Assembly: GCA_002452215.1 (NCBI GenBank)
Contig: DKCO01000015.1
Location: 1-12,208 of the forward strand
Reading direction: 5' to 3'
Origin: Spirochaetales bacterium UBA6872
Lineage (GTDB): Bacteria; Spirochaetota; Spirochaetia; Sphaerochaetales; Sphaerochaetaceae
Length of the DNA: 12,208 bases
Positions within the stretch are counted from its first letter, which is position 1. The number at the start of each line of letters is the position of its first letter. The notes beneath the pieces are model-generated. The model searched no databases. It was not told the origin of the DNA and saw only the letters and a list, made by a program, of their open reading frames with translations. The translations under genes were made by a program, and so were the position numbers. Below are positions 6,896 through 12,208 of the stretch, piece after piece.

Positions 6896-7554
6896 AAAGT
6901 GACAATCTTCTTGCAAGATGGAATGATCTAGAGATTGAGGAACGAGAACATTATACAAGAGTCATGAATTATCTTTTGGAACATACATTCCTCTTAAGCA
7001 GGCAATACGGAACAAGCGAAATGGGCCAAAGAGGCGCTAATTGGAATGATGATTATACTTTTGCTCTCTCAGAGTTTGAAGCTCTTAAGTTCTATTTTGT
7101 TCCACTTGGCTTCGAGCTGAGAAAAGAAGAAAGAGATGGCATGATATTTCTAGATCGCAAAAGCGATGATACAATTGATATATCATGGGATAGCATATTG
7201 GCGCTATATGCACTAAGGCTTTTGTATGATGAGAGATTGGCTCAAATTATGGATGTCTTGAAAAATGTTCCTGTATCGGTTGAAGAGGTCATGGATGTCC
7301 TTGCTCGCTTTAATAAAGATTTTTCCAACAAATCGGGCACGCCTGTAAAAGGTCGTATAAAAAGAGCGCTTTCGCCACTTTTCAAGCACAACATCGCAAC
7401 AAAGATAGACACTGGCGACATCTCTGCATCCACAATGCTTTTAATACACCCAACAATTACTGTAGTACTTGATAACGAGAAAATCAGAGAGCTTTCGGAT
7501 TATCTTTCAAAAGAGAGCCAAGAAAAGGATGAGGATAATGACGAGAATACCTAA
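6892..7554 (+). CDS. jetB: Wadjet anti-plasmid system protein JetB (MukE/kite-like, DUF4194)
   Basis: JetB is the small kite-type subunit that binds the kleisin JetA and helps the complex grip DNA. The 220-residue product has the MukE-like arrangement of this family: an N-terminal helical segment (residues ~15-40, with EHTFLLSRQY), a conserved PLGFELRKEERDGMIFL strand pair near residues 78-94, and a helix with LYALRLLYDERLA near 108-120. A further winged-helix domain follows (~130-205), including KGRIKRALSPLFKHN and ending in the strand TMLLIHPTITVVL. The tail is acidic and probably disordered. AGGAAGAG at 6881-6888 is a reasonable ribosome binding site, and the 4-base ATGA overlap couples it to jetA. 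Its 3' end runs 17 bases into jetC. No frameshift or missing segment is visible. Confidence 0.9.
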   Translation: MKSDNLLARWNDLEIEEREHYTRVMNYLLEHTFLLSRQYGTSEMGQRGANWNDDYTFALSEFEALKFYFVPLGFELRKEERDGMIFLDRKSDDTIDISWDSILALYALRLLYDERLAQIMDVLKNVPVSVEEVMDVLARFNKDFSNKSGTPVKGRIKRALSPLFKHNIATKIDTGDISASTMLLIHPTITVVLDNEKIRELSDYLSKESQEKDEDNDENT

Positions 7555-10500
7555 ACGACTTGTTCTTGTGAACTGGAGCTTATACAGCCATTTGTTAATG
7601 GATTTTGATCAGATAAACTTTATCACAGGCAATACTGGATCTGGAAAGTCCACGATTGCGGATGCCATCCAGTTGATTTTGTTTGGCGATACCAAAGGTG
7701 GCTATTTCAACAAAGCTGGAGATGGTAACTCGAGCCGTCGTTTGATCGATTACCTTTATGCAGATAAAGGAATCGAAAGCATGAGGCGACTTGCTCCGTT
7801 TATGAGTTTTGTCCTTCTTGAGTTTGAAAGACGCGACAATGATGGCGATATCTCATATTTCACTCTCTCTTATATGGCCAATATCGATGAAGACGATATA
7901 AAGACATCTCCCAATACATGGTTTGTGCTTGAAGATAGGATTCCTGATAAATTCCTAGACGCATCCAGCATTCCGCAAAGCAGAGATGATTTGAGAAAGC
8001 TATGGCTCGAGTTATATGGAGAGGAGTATAAGAACAAGGTCCTTGAGTTGTTTTCAAATGCAGATTATATGAGAAAAATCAAGGATCCCAGGTACTTGAA
8101 TATAAAAGAGGAGTATATCAAGGCACTGAAGAAGGCTGTCTCTTTCGAAAGAATAAACAAGATGGACTCATTCATTGCTGACTACCTTTGCCAAGGTGTT
8201 GCGAAGCCTGACTTCAACAGAATGAAGATAGTCTACGATGAGCTGGCAAAGCTGTCGTATCAAGTGGAAGAAAAAGATAAGAAAAGAAAGCTTCTTGACA
8301 AGATCATATCTTCCTATGATGAGTTTGAGCGATGCTCATTGATTCTTAATTCAGCAGACTATGTTGCATCAAAAGCGAAACTTGAGATTCTAAGACGTAC
8401 AAACTCCGAGTTGTTTTCAAAGCTAGAGAAGGCACGTGATAAAGTCTCGGAGCTGAATTCAAGAGCATCTGATATCGAGCAAAAGTACAAGGATTTTCAA
8501 GAAAGGCTCACCGATATAGGATTGCAAATTGCTGAAAATGCCGAAGGCCATAGGCGAGACCGGCTAAAAAACGAGTTGGATGCATTGAGAGGGGACGTAT
8601 CTCGTAGGCTTGAAGAAAAAGATCGCTACTTGCAAAACTTTGATCATTTGAAATCGAGATGGCTTGATATAGCAACGGAGAGCAAAACTCTTGAAAGCGA
8701 CTACTGGCTAAAGGACCATGATATTGATGCTTTATATGGTTTTGACACTTTAGATGGACGGGAGCAAGATTTTTCAAACCTTAACAAGATCGTAAAAGCT
8801 TTTGGTAGGATAAAGAAGGCTATAGCTGTATCGACAGCTGTGGCTGAGCAGAAAGCAGATGCTCTGAAAAGCGAAATAGAGCAAATTGAGAAGAAGATAG
8901 AGAAATTGAAGAGTGGGCTTGGAAACTATCCTGATGAAGTTAGTGCCTTTGCAAAGTTCCTCGAAGAAGAGCATGGCATTAAATCTGTCTTTCTTGCAGA
9001 CCTTCTCGAGATCGAATCAGATGAGTGGGCTAATGCATCAGAGTCTGTTCTTGCGTCAAATCGTTATGCTCTTTTGGTTGAGCCTCAATGCTTTAAGAAG
9101 GCTGCCAATCTATTAAGGCAATACAGGCTGGAAAAAGACTCTATAAGGATTTTTGACATCGAGGCGCTTTACAAAGAGAAGCCGATATCGCAAAAGGGAT
9201 CGCTTTCTGAAGTCATATCATCAAAAGACCAAAGTGCAAGATATGCAATCAATAAGCTCTTGGGCTCTGTAATGATGGCTAAAGAGTCAGATGCATATGT
9301 CTTGAAGGATTGCCTTTTGTATAAGGATGATGTTCTTGAGAAGATGCCCGAGTCCTATTACAAGTACCGAATGATAGGAAAGAAGGCAAAAGAGAACAAC
9401 ATAAAGAGCTACGAGGATGCAATTGATGAAAAGAAAGCATCTCTTGCTGAGCAAAACAAGGCTATCATGTTCTTCTATTCAATTGAGAATGTGCCAATTT
9501 TGGAGCAAACACAAATTGAAAACTACAAAGATGTCATATCAAGATGGAATGGAATTCCGGAGCTGAAAGAGAAAATCCAAAGCTATGAGGAAGAACTTTC
9601 TTCTCTCGACTTGTCTGTAATCGATGAGCTTTTGAGCGAAAAGGAGAGTGTATTATCTGCAATCAATGGCATCCAGGATGAGCAAAGATCTCTTTCTCGA
9701 GATAAAGCAAATGCCGACAACTATCTTGAGGACCTTTTGAAAAGCAGTGGTGATATAGCTCTTGAGATTGAGCAAAAAGAAGCAAGGCTCGAAAGCGATC
9801 CTTTCAAAGCGGAAGGAGAAAGGCTATATCTTGAGCTTTCGATAGATCAAAGGCCTGAAAAGCTTTGCCATTATGATGAGAGCTTCGAGGCAAAGGATGC
9901 AAAAGGCAAGAAAGAAGATGCTCTTGTGGAGATAAAGTTCAACCAGAAGATCTACAAGGAGCTTTCGAGGAATACTCTTTTGGATGAAGAGAGCATAAAG
10001 CGAGAGATTTGGGAGAAAGAGTCATCATTGCTGGGTCCAAATGATCTCAAAGAATACCATGATCGACTGATTTCAAAGCGACAAGAGGCTTACAAGCTTT
10101 TGATGGATGAGGTCATTACAAAAATGGGGAATGCTATAAAAGGAGCAAAAGCATCTTTGAGGCGCTATACGAACCAAATAAAGGACATTTCATTCTCAGG
10201 CTTCAAATATGAGTTCAAAGCAGAGAAAAGGCAATCGCCAGAGTTTGCCCAGCTATATGATCTTTTCTATTCTTCTATTATCAGAACAAGTGTGCAAAAT
10301 GGACAGGGCGATATCTTCTTCGACAGCTGGAGAGAAGAGCACAAGGATGCAATAGAGCATTTGGAAAGGCTTTTGGGCTTGCGCGACAGAGATGACAGAA
10401 AGAGCTATGAAGTTGAGATAGAGCGATATACTAATTACAAGAACTACTTGGATTTCGATTTGATAAAATATCCAGAGAACGATCCAGAGAGAGTGCTCTC

Positions 10501-10813
10501 CTTCAACAAGGCTGGAAAAAGAGGAAGTGGTGGAGAGATGCAAATCGATACTTATATTCCTGTAGTGACAGCTGTTTATAGCTCAAGCCGTGAATCTGTC
10601 GACTTTATTATGCTTGACGAGGCTTTCAACAAAGTGACTGGGGAATATGTCAAGAATGCAATAGAGCTCTTGCGTCAATTTGGCATGCGCTCTATTTTGC
10701 TTGCGCCTACAGGAAGAATCGAGGAGTTCAGCGAGTCGGCTGATAAGACATTCATCATCGAGAAGAAGAACATAGGAGGGAAGGATATTGCTTTCGCGTG
10801 TCCCTATAAGTGA
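7538..10813 (+). CDS. jetC: Wadjet anti-plasmid system protein JetC (SMC/MukB-like ATPase)
   Basis: JetC is the ATP-driven motor of Wadjet. Its dimer extrudes DNA loops and recognises small circular DNA. From the chosen start the protein has 1091 residues, normal for type I JetC. Walker A (GNTGSGKST) is at residues 31-39. A coiled-coil arm (~230-460) leads to a hinge-like globular region (~462-625, with EWANASESVLASNRYALLVE), and a second arm follows (~630-850+). The signature GSGGEM lies at 996-1001 and Walker B ends in Asp1027-Glu1028, inside FIMLDEAFNK. All ATPase residues are present. The frame is open further upstream, to a possible start at 7469, but that would put 23 basic, poorly conserved residues in front. 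ATG 7538 has AAAAGGA at 7523-7529 eight bases away, and its product begins directly with the typical RLVLVNW strand. It overlaps jetB by 17 bases and its TGA overlaps the jetD ATG. Confidence 0.94.
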   Translation: MTRIPKRLVLVNWSLYSHLLMDFDQINFITGNTGSGKSTIADAIQLILFGDTKGGYFNKAGDGNSSRRLIDYLYADKGIESMRRLAPFMSFVLLEFERRDNDGDISYFTLSYMANIDEDDIKTSPNTWFVLEDRIPDKFLDASSIPQSRDDLRKLWLELYGEEYKNKVLELFSNADYMRKIKDPRYLNIKEEYIKALKKAVSFERINKMDSFIADYLCQGVAKPDFNRMKIVYDELAKLSYQVEEKDKKRKLLDKIISSYDEFERCSLILNSADYVASKAKLEILRRTNSELFSKLEKARDKVSELNSRASDIEQKYKDFQERLTDIGLQIAENAEGHRRDRLKNELDALRGDVSRRLEEKDRYLQNFDHLKSRWLDIATESKTLESDYWLKDHDIDALYGFDTLDGREQDFSNLNKIVKAFGRIKKAIAVSTAVAEQKADALKSEIEQIEKKIEKLKSGLGNYPDEVSAFAKFLEEEHGIKSVFLADLLEIESDEWANASESVLASNRYALLVEPQCFKKAANLLRQYRLEKDSIRIFDIEALYKEKPISQKGSLSEVISSKDQSARYAINKLLGSVMMAKESDAYVLKDCLLYKDDVLEKMPESYYKYRMIGKKAKENNIKSYEDAIDEKKASLAEQNKAIMFFYSIENVPILEQTQIENYKDVISRWNGIPELKEKIQSYEEELSSLDLSVIDELLSEKESVLSAINGIQDEQRSLSRDKANADNYLEDLLKSSGDIALEIEQKEARLESDPFKAEGERLYLELSIDQRPEKLCHYDESFEAKDAKGKKEDALVEIKFNQKIYKELSRNTLLDEESIKREIWEKESSLLGPNDLKEYHDRLISKRQEAYKLLMDEVITKMGNAIKGAKASLRRYTNQIKDISFSGFKYEFKAEKRQSPEFAQLYDLFYSSIIRTSVQNGQGDIFFDSWREEHKDAIEHLERLLGLRDRDDRKSYEVEIERYTNYKNYLDFDLIKYPENDPERVLSFNKAGKRGSGGEMQIDTYIPVVTAVYSSSRESVDFIMLDEAFNKVTGEYVKNAIELLRQFGMRSILLAPTGRIEEFSESADKTFIIEKKNIGGKDIAFACPYK

Positions 10814-12009
10814 TGAAAGCCTTTGATTACGAGAGCTGTGTTTTGAGAACATTGGCCAATGAATATGAGAAAAGATATCCAGATAACCTTCCAAAAGGTT
10901 ATTTCAAGCTTTCATTGAAGCCATTTGTAAAAAACGATTCTGTGGCACAAGATAAAAAGGATTTGCTTAAGATTGCTCTTGGAAATATTGGAAATGTCAT
11001 CAACATAGAGTACTCTCCCAGCTCTCTTGATTATATCAAATTCTTTATCGATAGCGATAATGTCAGGAGGCTTTATTCTCGACTTGGCGAAAAAACTCCA
11101 TGCGAGAAAGAGAATGATTTCTTTTCATTCTTGTCCTCATTCAAAACAGATGCGCCAAAGCTTTCGTCTTTCATCTCATCGATGGTTGAAAAAAGGAAAA
11201 CAGAAATTTTTGATGTAGAGAATATTCCAGAAGCAAGAAGTCTTCTGAAATTGGCAGAATACAGCGAAATAGATGGAAAATCATATTTCATTCGTGAAAT
11301 AAGCGCAAAAGTCCTAGGTGATAGCAAAGCATATGAGAGACAAAGGCTGGATGTTAAGCTTGCAAGATTGATGAAATTGGTCAATAGAGAGAATCTCTTT
11401 GATGAATACGAGGATCTAAGCGATGCATTGTTTCTCGAAAAGTTCGGCTTCTATCGCTATCCAGAGATTTTTGAGCTTGCGGGGCCGTTATATCTTAGAA
11501 AAAACAATTGCAACATTCTGGATTTTTCTTTCTTTTCTTCAGCTGGCATGCTTTCTTCATTGGAACTAGGAGAGATTGATCAGATAGAGAACAGAGCAAA
11601 AAGAGCAATACTCTTTGAGAACAAAGCAAGTTACTATAGCTTTTTGAAGAAAAGAAAAAAAGATGAGCTTGCTGTATTTGAAGCTGGATTCTTGAGTATG
11701 CAAAGACGTATCTTGCTATCGAGGATATACAAAGCATCGGATGGAGTGGAGTTCTTCCACTCCGGTGATATAGATGCAGGAGGCTTCGATATCTTTCTTG
11801 AGTTGAGGGAAATAATACCGGATCTAAAGCCAATGGACATGGATGGAAAGACTCTTGTTGAAAATGAGCAATACGCAATTTCCTTAACCGAGAATGACAG
11901 AAAAAGGCTAGAGCGAAGATTGATTGACAAGCGTTACAGCGATTTCTGGCCAGTTATTAGCCTCATGCTTGAAAAGAACATTAAGCTTGAGCAAGAGAAC
12001 CTGTTGTAA
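10813..12009 (+). CDS. jetD: Wadjet anti-plasmid system protein JetD (Toprim nuclease, DUF3322/DUF2220)
   Basis: JetD is the nuclease of Wadjet. It cuts the plasmid after JetABC has extruded it, using a Toprim fold related to topoisomerase VI/Spo11. The 398-residue product has an N-terminal DUF3322-like half (~1-190) and a C-terminal Toprim half (DUF2220-like). Catalytic Glu269 is in LLFENKASYY (the short strand-Glu-Asn motif), and the metal-binding pair Asp319-x-Asp321 is in HSGDIDAGGF. All expected acidic residues are present, so the nuclease should be active. I start it at ATG 10813, which overlaps the jetC stop as TGATG. The GTG at 10810 is in frame but adds only one residue. No good Shine-Dalgarno sequence lies at normal spacing (AGGAGGG at 10774-10780 is over 30 bases away), so expression probably depends on termination-reinitiation from jetC. 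It is the last gene of the operon. Confidence 0.93.
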   Translation: MKAFDYESCVLRTLANEYEKRYPDNLPKGYFKLSLKPFVKNDSVAQDKKDLLKIALGNIGNVINIEYSPSSLDYIKFFIDSDNVRRLYSRLGEKTPCEKENDFFSFLSSFKTDAPKLSSFISSMVEKRKTEIFDVENIPEARSLLKLAEYSEIDGKSYFIREISAKVLGDSKAYERQRLDVKLARLMKLVNRENLFDEYEDLSDALFLEKFGFYRYPEIFELAGPLYLRKNNCNILDFSFFSSAGMLSSLELGEIDQIENRAKRAILFENKASYYSFLKKRKKDELAVFEAGFLSMQRRILLSRIYKASDGVEFFHSGDIDAGGFDIFLELREIIPDLKPMDMDGKTLVENEQYAISLTENDRKRLERRLIDKRYSDFWPVISLMLEKNIKLEQENLL

Positions 12010-12035
12010 AAGCTTTAGAAGAGCTAGCGGGAATC

Positions 12036-12056
12036 CTCGGTAATTCAATTACCGAG
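12036..12056. terminator. Perfect 9-bp hairpin after jetD, possible terminator
   Basis: CTCGGTAAT (12036-12044), loop TCA, and ATTACCGAG (12048-12056) form a perfect stem-loop 27 bases after the jetD stop. It lies between two converging genes, as a terminator would. However, neither strand has a U-run directly after the stem. The nearest plus-strand T6 is at 12090-12095. It could instead be an mRNA 3'-end stabilising stem or a protein site. Confidence 0.4.
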
Positions 12057-12100
12057 ATGAAAGCGTTAAAAAAATAAGTTGAAATTACATTTTTTGAGGC

Positions 12101-12208
12101 TCAGTCCTGAATTTTGTGGGATTTTGGATTTCTTACATAAGTTCTTCTGCTGGCATCGAAGATTTTCAAGAAGAAGTAGTCATCGTCTGGGTATCCATAG
12201 CCTTGGCG
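12101..12208 (-). CDS. Partial CDS, last 35 codons of an unidentified protein
   Basis: On the minus strand a frame is open from the window edge (12208) to TGA at 12103-12101. It encodes 35 residues with an ordinary protein composition: an acidic Gly-Tyr-Pro-Asp-Asp-Asp segment, then YFFLKIFDASRRTYVRN, then a basic Lys/His tail. Even codon use without interruption suggests the true C-terminus of a gene that continues to the right. It converges on jetD. I do not recognise the family. A transposase tail is one possibility given the mobile debris on the other side of the window, but nothing in 35 residues shows it. Confidence 0.5.
   Translation of the reverse strand, partial: RQGYGYPDDDYFFLKIFDASRRTYVRNPKSHKIQD

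Noticed and set aside
7469..7537. Longer N-terminus for JetC starting at 7469
   Set aside because: It adds 23 basic residues lying entirely within jetB and lacks a good ribosome binding site. ATG 7538 has AAAAGGA eight bases upstream and gives the expected family N-terminus.
10810..10812. GTG 10810 as the jetD start
   Set aside because: ATG 10813 is adjacent and makes the common TGATG stop-start junction. The GTG is less likely and adds one residue.
5483..10813. Housekeeping MukFEB/MksFEB condensin rather than a defence system
   Set aside because: The fourth gene is a Toprim nuclease of the JetD type, directly coupled to the SMC-like gene. This combination defines Wadjet.
12068..12095. A7 and T6 runs flanking 12075-12089 as a bidirectional terminator
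   Set aside because: The only pairing is AT-only (AAAAAAT with ATTTTTT), with a long loop and no GC stem.
1..12208. CRISPR arrays, tRNA/rRNA genes, complete insertion sequences
   Set aside because: No regularly spaced direct repeats, cloverleaf-like segments, or terminal inverted repeats with target duplications were seen on either strand. Reading by eye can miss weak cases.

Overview
The window is about 38-40% GC by eye and gene-dense, with five intact genes or gene groups and a broken fragment at each end. The organism cannot be fixed from this sequence alone. A Rpn/PD-(D/E)XK nuclease remnant, a KamA-type radical SAM enzyme, AT-leaning codon use and very short gaps would suit a gut or rumen spirochaete (Treponema/Sphaerochaeta-like), but a low-GC Bacillota member is also possible. 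That placement is inference.

Layout: (1) 1-533 is accessory debris ending in the C-terminal part of a Rpn-family nuclease/putative transposase, visibly richer in GC than the rest. (2) 654-2918 encodes a 754-residue membrane-anchored protein with a long 11-residue-period coiled coil and four tandem copies of a ~90-100 residue domain that I do not recognise. (3) 2920-3948, minus strand, is a KamA-family radical SAM/PLP enzyme that converges on gene 2 with one base between stop codons. (4) 4135-5439 is a 12-helix MFS transporter, divergent from the radical SAM gene across a 186-bp double-promoter region. (5) 5483-12009 is a complete four-gene operon that I identify as a type I Wadjet anti-plasmid system, jetA-jetB-jetC-jetD. 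(6) 12010-12208 holds a perfect 9-bp hairpin and the last 35 codons of an unidentified minus-strand gene.

The Wadjet genes are the main result. JetA (MukF/kleisin-like), JetB (MukE/kite-like) and JetC (SMC-like ATPase with Walker A, signature and Walker B motifs, coiled-coil arms and a hinge) form a condensin-like loop extruder. JetD (Toprim nuclease with conserved Glu and Asp-x-Asp) cleaves small circular DNA once the extruder has traversed it. All four frames are open and all key catalytic motifs are present, so the system looks functional. The genes overlap by 4, 17 and 1 bases, which indicates one tightly coupled transcript. jetA has a GTG start seven bases after a perfect TATAAT and no Shine-Dalgarno sequence, so a leaderless mRNA is possible. 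The radical SAM gene has a very similar arrangement.

The least explained item is the 754-residue repeat protein. Its module architecture is clear in the sequence but I cannot match it to a named family.
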